42,493 bases of DNA from the NCBI GenBank assembly GCA_964648985.1, contig CAZYMS010000011.1:1-42493 (forward strand), given 5' to 3'. Positions 7,938 through 15,885 of the stretch are shown here, one piece after another. Below the pieces are notes generated by a model. The model made no database searches, was not told where the DNA came from, and saw only the letters and a program-made list of their open reading frames with translations. Every line of letters starts with the position of its first letter. The stretch's first letter is position 1. Position numbers and translations under genes: made by a program. Source of the stretch: JAEUSE01 sp964648985 (GTDB lineage Bacteria > Patescibacteriota > Doudnabacteria > UBA920).

Positions 7938-9023
7938 CTACCGCACACGTATGTATTGTTGCGCGCCAACATTTTTAATAGCGCCTTTCATTTCTAGAAA
8001 ACTAAGCGCGCTAGATACAACTGAGGTTTCCAGTCCGGTGATCTTTACTAATTCATCACTTGAGAGGGGACTACTAGTTAGTATACCAATAAGTATGGCT
8101 TCTGTGGCGGTGGTTGCTGTAAAGCTAGTCTCTGGTTTGAGATTGGGAGTGACATTTAAATCTTGTAGTATATCCGCTGCTTCAGTAACGGGCTGTGCGC
8201 CCATTTTAAGTAAGTTATTTGGTCCTTGTGATTCATGCGCATAGATTTGTCCGGGTACGGCATACACTCGGCGATTTTGCTCAAGCGCATAGTGCGCAGT
8301 TATAAGCGAACCACTTTTAAGACCGCATTCTATAACGAGCGTGCCTATAGCGAGCCCTGCAATTATTCTGTTTCGTGCAATAAAGTTCTGTTTAAAGCCT
8401 GGTGTACCTGGAGCATGCTCACTTAAGAGGCAACCGCCAGCACTAATAATTTCATCGGCGAGTAGTACATGCTCTTTAGGGTAAACGGATTTTTCATCAA
8501 TTCCAGAACCAAGCACTGCAACGGTAGGTCTTTGTTGCTCAATTGCTTGTCTATGCACAAGGGCGTCGACTCCATATGCCATACCGGAAACAACAGTAAT
8601 GCCAGCACTTACGAGAGGCGAGATAATCTGGGGGACAATACTTCGTCCATACGTTGTAATTTTCCGTGTGCCAATTGCAGCAAGCATAATCCCATCGGAT
8701 GCAGGAAGGATTCCGCGGTAATATAACAGGGCTGGTGGGTCAGAGATTTCCGAGAGTAGCTGAGGATAGGCTTGGTCTCCCAAAGCCAGTAAGCCTATAT
8801 TTAATACACGGAGGTTCTCCTGTTCTTGTAACGGCGAGACTGTTGCTCGGAAGGCGCTAAATTGTTCTGCGATATCGTTGGTTAATCCCGCAGCACATAA
8901 TGCATTGGTGGGCGCGTTAAAGGCTTCCTTATGTGTTTCAAAAAAGTTCGCTAACATAAGAAGCCTCTTAGGGCCGAATTTAGGAAAAAGATTAAGGCAG
9001 TGGAGGTATATAATATCGTCCAT
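7938..9023 (-). CDS. dprA: DNA processing protein DprA
   Basis: Loads RecA onto incoming single-stranded DNA during natural transformation. The Rossmann-type core shows AAIGTRKITTYG, VVSGMAYGVDALVH, AVLGSGID and SEHAPGTPGFKQNFIARNRIIAG, in the family order. The C-terminal about 60 residues form the winged-helix DprA domain (ILTSSPLSSDELVKITGLE). The N-terminus (MDDIIYLHCLNLFPKFGPKRL) is the SAM-like helix region. ATG 9023 is chosen over an upstream TTG at 9044. Promoter-like TTGCGA-N17-TACAAA lies at 9067-9095. With comEC and a pilin here, it supports a transformation pathway. Confidence 0.95.
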   Translation of the reverse strand: MDDIIYLHCLNLFPKFGPKRLLMLANFFETHKEAFNAPTNALCAAGLTNDIAEQFSAFRATVSPLQEQENLRVLNIGLLALGDQAYPQLLSEISDPPALLYYRGILPASDGIMLAAIGTRKITTYGRSIVPQIISPLVSAGITVVSGMAYGVDALVHRQAIEQQRPTVAVLGSGIDEKSVYPKEHVLLADEIISAGGCLLSEHAPGTPGFKQNFIARNRIIAGLAIGTLVIECGLKSGSLITAHYALEQNRRVYAVPGQIYAHESQGPNNLLKMGAQPVTEAADILQDLNVTPNLKPETSFTATTATEAILIGILTSSPLSSDELVKITGLETSVVSSALSFLEMKGAIKNVGAQQYIRVR

Positions 9024-9066
9024 GGGGTTACAGCGATGAGTCAATAAACTTAAACGAAGCAGCTAA

Positions 9067-9095
9067 TTTGTAAGGCTGTAGGCCTTTAATCGCAA
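9067..9095 (-). promoter_or_regulatory. Predicted dprA promoter
   Basis: Minus-strand TTGCGA, 17-base spacer, TACAAA. The spacer holds an AAGGC/GCCTT inverted repeat that could be an operator. Confidence 0.45.
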
Positions 9096-9129
9096 GATTC
9101 TTGGCCATTATTCTTACTATCGGTCCCTA

Positions 9130-9158
9130 TTGACAAGATTGCTCGAAAGGGGTATAAT
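9130..9158 (+). promoter_or_regulatory. Near-consensus sigma70 promoter of a non-coding RNA
   Basis: TTGACA (9130-9135), exactly 17 bases, TATAAT (9153-9158). This is the best match to consensus in the window. It is followed by no coding gene on the plus strand. Confidence 0.85.
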
Positions 9159-9164
9159 ATAGAA

Positions 9165-9358
9165 GTAACAGTTAGTTTTGTTTAATAAAGTTGTTGTTTC
9201 TAGCATCCTGCTTGCAAGTGCGAACGTAGAAGTCATCCCTCCTACCTTCTGCTACTAGCGTTAAGTAAAGATTTATAGGCGATTGTCTGTAATCTTTCAC
9301 TTGCAGGTGGGGTGGTAGAAACAAGTAAAAATCCCGTTCATAAAAGAACGGGATTTTT
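9165..9358 (+). ncRNA. Stand-alone structured RNA of about 190 nt, family not recognised
   Basis: Bounded by a consensus promoter and an intrinsic terminator, with no ORF. The fold read by eye has four parts. P1 is 9194-9202 with 9316-9324 (9 bp, perfect). P2 is 9207-9211 with 9303-9307 and 9216-9220 with 9298-9302. A hairpin sits at about 9223-9262 (AACG/CGTT, AGAAG/CTTCT). Another is AAAGATT 9267-9273 with AATCTTT 9291-9297, stacking directly on P2. The long closed rod with a central junction recalls 6S RNA in size and outline, but no 6S sequence signature was identified, so the class is open. Confidence 0.65.
9327..9358. terminator. Bidirectional terminator between the RNA and pth
   Basis: ATCCCGTTC (9331-9339) and GAACGGGAT (9346-9354) form nine pairs, extended by flanking A and T runs. 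T runs exist on both strands, so it can end the RNA (plus) and pth (minus). Confidence 0.88.
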
Positions 9359-9361
9359 AAT

Positions 9362-9922
9362 TTAACTCAGGATAAACTGTTCAATGCTCTTTCGTATTTC
9401 AGGAAATATTATTTGCTGTAGTGCAGACAATTCATCTGCGGAGAATGGCTTTAGTACATATTCGTCGGTGGGGCTTTCTAGTCTAGATTTTCTTGACTCA
9501 ACACCTATACGGATGCGGTTGAATTTTTGTGTACCAAGCTGCTGAATGATACTCTTAACGCCGTTATGACCAGCGGGTCGGGAGTCAAACGCAGGTTTCC
9601 AGAACCCAAATTTCAGGTCTATTTCATCATGGATAACAAGCAAATCATTCTCCGGATCTGCTTTATAAAATTTTACTATTTCTGCGACTGCATCACCTGA
9701 TTTATTCATATATGTCTGCGGTTTCACGAAAAAAGTTTTGATCGGGCCGCCATGACTGTTTTGCGCTGCGAAATGTACTTCGCAGATCTGACCTTGGAAC
9801 TGTGAGCTACAAGAAATGGTTTCTATATCTTTCAAGTAATAATCAATTGCCAAAAATCCAGCGTTATGTCGCGTGTGTTCATATTTTTTTCCAGGGTTTC
9901 CTAGGCCTATAATGAGCTTCAT
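9362..9922 (-). CDS. pth: Peptidyl-tRNA hydrolase
   Basis: Frees tRNA from prematurely released peptidyl-tRNA. The N-terminus MKLIIGLGNPGKKYEHTRHN carries the conserved Asn and catalytic His. FVKPQTYMNKSG, LLVIHDEIDL and RPAGHNGVKSI are the other family blocks, with the catalytic Asp in HDEIDL. At 186 residues it has normal length. ATG 9920-9922 lacks an SD. It is transcribed toward the bidirectional terminator at 9327-9358. Confidence 0.96.
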   Translation of the reverse strand: MKLIIGLGNPGKKYEHTRHNAGFLAIDYYLKDIETISCSSQFQGQICEVHFAAQNSHGGPIKTFFVKPQTYMNKSGDAVAEIVKFYKADPENDLLVIHDEIDLKFGFWKPAFDSRPAGHNGVKSIIQQLGTQKFNRIRIGVESRKSRLESPTDEYVLKPFSADELSALQQIIFPEIRKSIEQFILS

Positions 9923-9973
9923 GTTTTTATTATAGCAGGAGATGACAATTCAGGTGCAAGGAGTATACTAGGT

Positions 9974-10016
9974 TGGTTCCAGGAACTTACTCTTGGAATG
10001 ACCGAAAGGGGGTTGT
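9974..10016 (+). promoter_or_regulatory. SD site upstream of the zinc-finger-like gene, possible promoter before it
   Basis: TATACT lies just upstream (about 9965-9970) after ATGACA and a 16-base spacer. AAAGGGGG sits about five bases before ATG 10017. It matches the layout of the other SD-led orphan genes. Confidence 0.4.
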
Positions 10017-10388
10017 ATGAGAAGTCCCGAAGATGAGTATTTGCGAACCACTAAGACATGTCCTACCTGTCATGGAGCATGCCAGGTGAACCACACACCT
10101 AATGATTGGGGGTGGGAGCAATGTTATACCTGCAAAGGCGCGGGTAGGATACAAAAACCAAAGTCCAATTATAAGTGGATATGGATTTTAATCCTCGCTC
10201 TCGTTCTGCTGGGGCTGTGGGCACAGGGTCTTAAAATCCCGGGAACAGTAGTTCTCGGGATTATATATTTATATTTTTTTTATTTTATGCACCTTAATCG
10301 GTGTTCCCCAAAAGTCGAGATCTTTAATGATGGCATTTTCTATAGTTTTGCGGAATGTTTCTTGTATGGCTGGTGTGTGATTTACTAG
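10017..10388 (+). CDS. DnaJ-zinc-finger-like small membrane protein, 3' end overlaps der
   Basis: The N-terminal part carries two CxxCxGxx repeats (CPTCHGAC and CYTCKGAG, residues about 15-42), like half of a DnaJ cysteine-rich zinc domain. One or two membrane segments follow (about 53-70). ATG 10017 has an AAGGGGG SD. The frame runs to 10388, but the last 120 bases lie antisense to the der 3' end. A terminator-like hairpin (10235-10262) with a T7 run (10273-10279) lies before any in-frame stop. Either the mRNA ends without a stop, or the true end was lost through mutation or sequence error. The function is unknown; zinc binding is inferred. Confidence 0.6.
   Translation: MRSPEDEYLRTTKTCPTCHGACQVNHTPNDWGWEQCYTCKGAGRIQKPKSNYKWIWILILALVLLGLWAQGLKIPGTVVLGIIYLYFFYFMHLNRCSPKVEIFNDGIFYSFAECFLYGWCVIY
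10235..10279. terminator. Hairpin terminator between convergent der and the zinc-finger-like gene
   Basis: AATCCCGGGAAC (10235-10246) pairs with GTTCTCGGGATT (10251-10262), 11 of 12 positions. A T run follows on the plus strand, with a shorter TTTT on the minus strand, so it suits der too. Confidence 0.7.
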
Positions 10389-11663
10389 AATTTCAAATTT
10401 GGGTGGATCGGTAGCAATTTGTTTCAGGCCGTAGGCTTTGGGCTCCTTTTGGTCGAGTAGGCGTTTAGGTGGAGCAATCTTCATCCATTTTTTGAACAAT
10501 GCGTCTAACTCTTCCTGACTTACTTCCTTGTGTCGGCGTTCGTAAATTGGCTTTATATTCTTAAGGGCATCGGTTATGCCCTCGCCGGTAAGTCCAGAGA
10601 CGAAATATACAGGACACATCCAGAGGAAAGGGAAATGGTGACTAATGTACGCTTGTAAGCTGCCTACCTCAGATTCAGTAATGGTCGAGTCTTTATTTTT
10701 CTTACCTGCCCCCGCTGTGCCGGTTCTTTTTGAGCCTTTCAGGTATACATCAATTTTAGTGGCAAGAATAATGCACCCTTTTTCTTGGTCGATAATTTCT
10801 GCGGCAATTGCCTGGTCTTGACTAGTTACTGGTTGGCTGGCGTCTATGACAAAGAGACAGACGTCACTGCGTCTGATGGATTTGTATGTTTGAAAGCCGG
10901 AGTATATATCGGGACGTGCTTGGCGGTGTTCTTTTTTCTTAAGGCCAGCCGTATCTATGAACGTATATTCATCACCGTCTATCGTTACCGTACTATCTAT
11001 GGCAGTTCGGGTTGTGCCAGGTACATCGGAGACCACCACACGTTCATCGTCTACTATTTGGTTAAAAATACTGGATTTGCCAACGTTTGGCTTACCCACT
11101 ATTGCAACACCGATAGAGGTTGTAGGCTGTAGGCTGTAGGTTGTAGGTTCAGATGTGGATTGGGGGAGGAGGGAGACTACGTGATCGAGAAGGTCGCCAA
11201 TACCCCGTCCGGTAACGCTGGAAATAGGGAACACGGCTTTAATACCGAGCTTGTAAAAAGGAGCAGTGATGCTTTCAAGATCCTTGGGTGAATCAAGTTT
11301 GTTAACTGCAAGGACAACAGGCTTTTTTATTTTTCTGAATGCAAGCAATACGGAACGGTCCATGGTATCAGCGCCGGCCTTGCCATCTACTAGTAATACG
11401 AGTACGTCAGCCTCTTTCGTGGCTCTATCAATTTGTTTCTTTACCGAACGTTCTAGCTCATTCTGATCACCAAAAAATGCCAGACCAGCTGTGTCGGTCA
11501 TGTTGAATACAGCTCCATTCCATGGTACTTCCGCATATTGTCTGTCACGGGTCGTACCTGCTACTTCAGAAGTTACTGCTACTTGGCCGCCAACGATTTT
11601 ATTAAAGAATGTTGACTTGCCGGCGTTGGGCAAACCTACCAGTGCAACTATGGGTAAAGACAT
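10269..11663 (-). CDS. der: Ribosome assembly GTPase Der (EngA)
   Basis: Double-GTPase needed for 50S subunit maturation. G-domain 1 has GLPNAGKST, DTAG and NKLD. G-domain 2 has GKPNVGKSS, DTAG and TKID. The C-terminal KH-like domain (about residues 370-464) includes PPKFEILVNHTPAIQETF. Length 464 is typical. The linker between the G-domains (EPTTYSLQPTTS) is encoded by four tandem TGTAGG(C/T) words at plus-strand 11121-11148. The start ATG 11661-11663 has no SD. The stretch upstream contains word-array element E. Confidence 0.96.
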   Translation of the reverse strand: MSLPIVALVGLPNAGKSTFFNKIVGGQVAVTSEVAGTTRDRQYAEVPWNGAVFNMTDTAGLAFFGDQNELERSVKKQIDRATKEADVLVLLVDGKAGADTMDRSVLLAFRKIKKPVVLAVNKLDSPKDLESITAPFYKLGIKAVFPISSVTGRGIGDLLDHVVSLLPQSTSEPTTYSLQPTTSIGVAIVGKPNVGKSSIFNQIVDDERVVVSDVPGTTRTAIDSTVTIDGDEYTFIDTAGLKKKEHRQARPDIYSGFQTYKSIRRSDVCLFVIDASQPVTSQDQAIAAEIIDQEKGCIILATKIDVYLKGSKRTGTAGAGKKNKDSTITESEVGSLQAYISHHFPFLWMCPVYFVSGLTGEGITDALKNIKPIYERRHKEVSQEELDALFKKWMKIAPPKRLLDQKEPKAYGLKQIATDPPKFEILVNHTPAIQETFRKTIENAIIKDLDFWGTPIKVHKIKKI

Positions 11664-11671
11664 ATATGTGG

Positions 11672-11742
11672 AAGTTAAAAGTTTATAAAGTTCTCAAAGT
11701 TTTTACATTAGTTCCGGACGGTATGAGCCTTATGAACTTTCG
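11672..11742. repeat. Word-array element E (TTATAAAGTT type)
   Basis: AGTTAAAAGTTTATAAAGTTCTCAAAG is the gist of the left arm (two overlapping words). The right arm carries TTATGAACTTTCGG, partly complementary. Its words match element D at 17246-17322. It occupies the der/LCP gap. Confidence 0.5.
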
Positions 11743-11745
11743 GTA

Positions 11746-13236
11746 CTATTGAATTGGTTCAGGAGATGGAGGAGTTATAAGGGGGGTTGTTTTTTGGGTT
11801 GTCGCAGGAAGTGGTTTAGTAAATCGTTCGGGAATATTGTTACCGAGAATAAGTATAACGTCGCTTCTGGTTGCGTCTATTTTAATATTTGGTGGAGGGA
11901 CCGTCACTTCGCGAGCACTAAGGATGGATCTAATATATTCGCTAGTAGCAGGTTTTGCATTGATCTCGTATATTACGCTTTGATCAGGTTGTACATCGTT
12001 ATACGTAATGGGCCAGACAGTAAGGCCTGCTTCTTGTAAGTCGTTTTCTATTCGTTTATATACTGAAGATTTTGGATTAGCAGTTGCTATCCACACAACG
12101 CTCTTTTCTTTAGCGAGTTTGCCAATGGCCAGGGCATTTTTAAAATAATTCTGAATGTCATCTATGGTTTTTCCTGCACATGGAGCAAGGATGTATGCCT
12201 TCGTTTCCTCAGTAATTTCTGGACACACGAGCCCCGTGATTGGGTCTAAGCTTGTGGCCACTACGCTATGTGCATCCATCTTTTGACCTATGCGCGCCAG
12301 TCTCAGTAGCTGGCCAGGGGTAAAGTTTGTATGGAAGTGTGAGGCAAATGTTTGCAGGAGAGTTGCTAGCTGCCCGCTATCGGTGACTAGATTGAGTTTT
12401 TGTACCTTTTCCCGAAATGCTTGGATAATCTTTTGCTGGCGCTGACTTCGAGAAAAGTCCGATCCCTCTGGACCCGCTGCATGTCGTGATCGTGCGAAGA
12501 TAAGGGACTGCGTACCATTAAAGTGCTGGGGACCAGCGGTAAAGGTCTGGGGAGGGAGGTACCCATTCGTACTGTTAGGGTATTGATAGTCTGTGAAGGT
12601 GCGATCAACTACTACATCAACCCCTCCTACCTGATCGACTGCTTGTTCAAACCCGCTAAAGTCCACAACTGCAAAATAGGGTATATCGAAGCCCGAAAGC
12701 TTGCTCACTGTATCTCGCGCCCACCGGCCTGCCTCATCCCAATCCTTGTGTTGATAATATCCTTCCGCGAAAGCTGCATTAATCTTTCTGTATTCGCCCG
12801 TTGGTAGCTTGACTTGATAATCACGAGGGATACTGGTTAAAGATACCTCATTTGTATCCAATTTTAGCTGCGCCACAATAATAGTATCGGATAAGTAAGG
12901 TCCGTCATGCCCCTCACCACCAATGCCAAGTAATAATACGCGTACTACACCCGTTTTCTCACCTTCAAGCGGAACTTGTCCAGTCGAGCCTTGAATGAGG
13001 TCTTTGGCGCTCCCAAAAAAGCCGCCTTGATTGCCAACAAAGCTTAGTCGAGACCACTTGCGAGCAGCGATGAGTGCCGCTGAAGTAACTCCTAGAATAA
13101 GTCCAACAATTATTATGATACTCCAGAGCCACCACCGTTTTCTTCGCGGGGTATTTTTTGGCTTTCCATTATATACGGATATTTGAGGTGCTTTATAAGC
13201 ACTGTCTAGCGAATGGGATATACGAGGATCGGTCAT
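11746..13236 (-). CDS. LytR-CpsA-Psr (LCP) family envelope ligase
   Basis: LCP enzymes transfer lipid-linked glycopolymers to the cell wall. A basic cytoplasmic N-terminus with PRRKRWW precedes one membrane helix (about residues 32-55). The LCP domain then shows LLLGIGGEGHDG, LSDTIIVAQL, SIPRDYQV, VDFSGFEQAVDQVGGVDV and FARSRHAAGPEGSDFSRSQRQ, including the conserved Arg and Asp residues. A LytR_C-type domain ends the protein (about 370-470), then a Pro/Thr tail. ATG 13236 (MTDPR) is preferred to a GTG at 13296 that would put hydrophobic residues before a cytoplasmic tail. The acceptor polymer in this lineage is unknown. Confidence 0.92.
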   Translation of the reverse strand: MTDPRISHSLDSAYKAPQISVYNGKPKNTPRRKRWWLWSIIIIVGLILGVTSAALIAARKWSRLSFVGNQGGFFGSAKDLIQGSTGQVPLEGEKTGVVRVLLLGIGGEGHDGPYLSDTIIVAQLKLDTNEVSLTSIPRDYQVKLPTGEYRKINAAFAEGYYQHKDWDEAGRWARDTVSKLSGFDIPYFAVVDFSGFEQAVDQVGGVDVVVDRTFTDYQYPNSTNGYLPPQTFTAGPQHFNGTQSLIFARSRHAAGPEGSDFSRSQRQQKIIQAFREKVQKLNLVTDSGQLATLLQTFASHFHTNFTPGQLLRLARIGQKMDAHSVVATSLDPITGLVCPEITEETKAYILAPCAGKTIDDIQNYFKNALAIGKLAKEKSVVWIATANPKSSVYKRIENDLQEAGLTVWPITYNDVQPDQSVIYEINAKPATSEYIRSILSAREVTVPPPNIKIDATRSDVILILGNNIPERFTKPLPATTQKTTPLITPPSPEPIQ

Positions 13237-13638
13237 ATAGGGTATCCAAAGTAAAAGAGGTTGGGCAGGGGTAGTGACTACAGGAATTAAAAACACACTT
13301 CATGTATACGTGGCTGCGAAGACAGCCTTGGTTTACCAAGTTCAGTATTGACTATGTATGTAACCTCTAACTATTTATCCAAAATTTGCTAACCTCCGTA
13401 CAGTATAGCAAATATTGTGCTTTTTGTGCGGTTTTTTACCTTGCATTGTTCTAATACGAGTGATATAGTGGGTGTAACCTGTTCTGTGTTGCGGCGTTGG
13501 TTGGCAGCTCCGTATTTTACTCTTTCGTAGTAGGCTATGGTATGTGTCGCTTCGCCGGCTCAGGGTTGACTCGAAACAATCAGCTTCTGCCTTCGCTAAA
13601 GCTGTAATGGATAGGCAAGTGAACTCCTTATCCTCCAT
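13237..13638. other. 402-base gap between the LCP gene and tRNA-Val
   Basis: No convincing gene. It holds a minus-strand extended -10 (TGCTATACT, near 13398-13406) that may serve the LCP gene with a leader of about 160 nt. On the plus strand, TTGCAT-N17-TATAGT at 13441-13469 would start near 13476 and run 163 nt into tRNA-Val. The leader contains CTTCGC/AGCT-type words like those before tRNA-Lys. No terminator was seen. Confidence 0.45.
13441..13469 (+). promoter_or_regulatory. Promoter reading toward tRNA-Val
   Basis: TTGCAT, 17-base spacer, TATAGT. Confidence 0.5.
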
Positions 13639-13715
13639 GGCCACTTAGCTCAGTTGGTTAGAGCGTTCCGTTCACATCGGAAAGGTCGCTGGTCCGAATC
13701 CAGCAGTGGCTACCA
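13639..13715 (+). tRNA. tRNA-Val(CAC)
   Basis: 77-nt cloverleaf. The acceptor GGCCACT pairs with AGTGGCT; the D-arm is GCTC/GAGC. The anticodon stem TTCCG/CGGAA has loop TTCACAT, giving CAC for codon GTG. The T-arm is GCTGG/CCAGC and CCA is encoded. Confidence 0.96.
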
Positions 13716-13815
13716 TGCCACTCGCGTTGCGTATCTTAGATTGTAGATTGATTCTGGCTCTGTCTCCAATCTCAAATAAGCAACATACCCATCTTAGTAT
13801 TTTCAATTTACAACA

Positions 13816-14451
13816 GTGAATAATCAAAATACATTGCCCGCAGAAAATAAAACGCCAACTGAAGAAGAGGCTGAGGTTACTACTACGGTGAAATCCATAG
13901 CCGTGTTCATATGGGATTTGGTGAAAGTGTTTTTTACCGCATTTGTTTTGGTATGGCTTATTATTCGACCCTTTATTGCTGAGCCATTCGTGGTTTCTGG
14001 ATCGTCTATGGTGCCTAATTTTCACAATCGTGAATATTTAATAATTCAAAAACTTTCGTACAGATTTAATGATCCTCAGCGGGGCGACGTTATAGTGTTT
14101 AAGTACCCAGTGGATCCTGATCAATACTTTATTAAACGCATTATTGGCTTGCCGGGTGAGCGGGTGAGCATACAACAGGGGAGAGTGGTAATTATAAACT
14201 CTGAGCATCCAAGTGGATTTGTACTCGACGAGCCATACTTGCCGAATCAGAATGTTACCTTGGGTAGGCCTGATATTGTAGAGCTTGGGCAAAATCAATA
14301 TTTCGTGCTAGGTGACAACCGTTTGCAGAGTAGCGACTCTCGTGTATGGGGGGCTCTCCCTAAATCTGATATAGTTGGAAAAGTTTGGCTTAGGGTGCTT
14401 CCGCTTCGATTATTTGGAATTATTCCGCATCATTCATATTCTTCACAATAG
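13816..14451 (+). CDS. lepB: Signal peptidase I
   Basis: Cleaves signal peptides outside the membrane. A polar acidic N-terminus (about 30 residues) precedes one membrane helix (about 32-55). Box B has SGSSMVPN with the nucleophilic Ser. Box D has YFIKRIIGLPGE with the general-base Lys. Box E is GDNRLQSSDSRVWGALP. A single helix and 211 residues fit the Gram-positive-type enzyme. The start is GTG 13816; an acidic cytoplasmic tail follows and no SD is present. It may share transcription with the HisRS-like gene 100 bases on. Confidence 0.95.
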   Translation: MNNQNTLPAENKTPTEEEAEVTTTVKSIAVFIWDLVKVFFTAFVLVWLIIRPFIAEPFVVSGSSMVPNFHNREYLIIQKLSYRFNDPQRGDVIVFKYPVDPDQYFIKRIIGLPGERVSIQQGRVVIINSEHPSGFVLDEPYLPNQNVTLGRPDIVELGQNQYFVLGDNRLQSSDSRVWGALPKSDIVGKVWLRVLPLRLFGIIPHHSYSSQ

Positions 14452-14550
14452 AATATGCAACAGATTAGCCATTGATTGCATATGGGTTCCCGCCCACACA
14501 GTCGTCCCGTATAACTTGTCATTAGAATAGTGCAATCCTTACGTACTACC

Positions 14551-15837
14551 ATGGAGAAAAAAATACCTACTTCCCCAGTTGTTAAAAAAGCCGCGAGTCT
14601 TCCCGGTAACTTTGACATCGTAACGAGCCAGGACGCGGTCTGGCAATCGCTCTTGTCCGCATTCGATAGATATACGCATCAGTATGGGTTTACTCGAGTA
14701 GAATTACCTATTATTGAAGATCCGTCCCTGTATTCGTTGGTGCACGGCCCTGCCTCAGATCGCGTAACTCAGCTCGTGGTTACCGAAGCGGCAGCAAGGA
14801 ATATTGCGCTTCGCTCCAGTCTCTTACCCTCTTTGCTTAGGGTGTTGGCGCAAACAAAACAGGGTGAGCCGCAGCTTACTAAGTGGGGCTATAGTGGTTC
14901 ATGCACGTGGGCGGCCCCCAAACAGCTTGAAACTGATTATGAGTTCGGGCTTGAGGTATGGGGTACTTTTAACCATTTAACTGAAGCCCAGGTTTTGGGG
15001 GCGGCATGGCAGTTATTTGCTGCTCTTGGTCTTACGGATGTAGTATTTGAAGTTAATACCTGCGGTAATAGCATTAGTCAGGAGAGCTATCAATCAGTAT
15101 TGCGCGATTTTCTCAAGAGTAAGCGGTACGAACTTTGCGATGCGTGCGCAGATAAAATTGCTGAGCGACCTTTAGAAGTGCTTAGATGTGGTAAGCTTGA
15201 CTGCCAGTCCGTATTATCAGATGCTCCAACCATACTCGATCATTTAGATGAAACTTCTCGAAAATCTTTTACTAATCTTTTGGAAGCGCTTGAGGAGTTA
15301 CAAATTCCCTATCAATTGAACCCTTTGCTGGTGGGGGTGGAAGGTGCGGTTGGTACCGTAGCATGTTTGAAGCTGAAAATAGAAAATCGTGCACATGTAG
15401 TTGCTGAAGCTGAGGGGCATACGGGATTGCTACAGCGACTCGGAGGTAAGAATATTCACGCTTTTGGACTTCATGGTAGCTTACGTTTGCTACACCGTGC
15501 GCTCTTAGAGCGCCAAGAAACACCGGTTCCTATGCCCGTACGAAGACCTGCAGAAGTATATCTGGTGCCGCTTGGTGAGCTTGCAGCAAAAAGAAGCTTA
15601 CGTTTATTCCGGGATTTGGTAGAGGCAGGAGTGGCAGTGTTCGATTATTTCGGATATGCCGGAGTTAAGAACCAACTTAAAGCAGCTCAGGAAGCAAGTA
15701 GCCCCATAGCCCTCATCCTTGGACAGAAAGAGGCGGTCGACGAGGTGGTAATACTCCGTGATGTGAAAAGCGGCATGCAAGAAGTGTTTAGTTATGATAA
15801 AATTGTAGATGAAGTGAAAAAGCGGCTTGGTCGCTAA
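14551..15837 (+). CDS. HisRS-like protein with degenerate catalytic site
   Basis: The overall plan is histidyl-tRNA synthetase: motif 1 region (WQSLLSAFDRYTHQYGFTRVELPIIED), the Cys-containing insertion (CDACADKIAERPLEVLRC), and an HGTP-type anticodon-binding domain (about 335-428, PAEVYLVPLGELAAKRSLRL). The active-site signatures are lost. Motif 2, normally FRyErPqxGRxRxF, reads SCTWAAPKQLETDYEF. The histidine motif RGLDYY reads VGVEGA. A complete, canonical hisS is at 26115, so this copy is free to have another role such as tRNA or metabolite sensing. HisZ is an alternative, but HisZ usually lacks the anticodon domain. ATG 14551 is used; GTG 14530 is an alternative. Function is unassigned. 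Confidence 0.75.
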   Translation: MEKKIPTSPVVKKAASLPGNFDIVTSQDAVWQSLLSAFDRYTHQYGFTRVELPIIEDPSLYSLVHGPASDRVTQLVVTEAAARNIALRSSLLPSLLRVLAQTKQGEPQLTKWGYSGSCTWAAPKQLETDYEFGLEVWGTFNHLTEAQVLGAAWQLFAALGLTDVVFEVNTCGNSISQESYQSVLRDFLKSKRYELCDACADKIAERPLEVLRCGKLDCQSVLSDAPTILDHLDETSRKSFTNLLEALEELQIPYQLNPLLVGVEGAVGTVACLKLKIENRAHVVAEAEGHTGLLQRLGGKNIHAFGLHGSLRLLHRALLERQETPVPMPVRRPAEVYLVPLGELAAKRSLRLFRDLVEAGVAVFDYFGYAGVKNQLKAAQEASSPIALILGQKEAVDEVVILRDVKSGMQEVFSYDKIVDEVKKRLGR

Positions 15838-15885
15838 TAATTAGTAGTACGTGGTAAGTTGCCTACTACTATAGAACTGACAACT

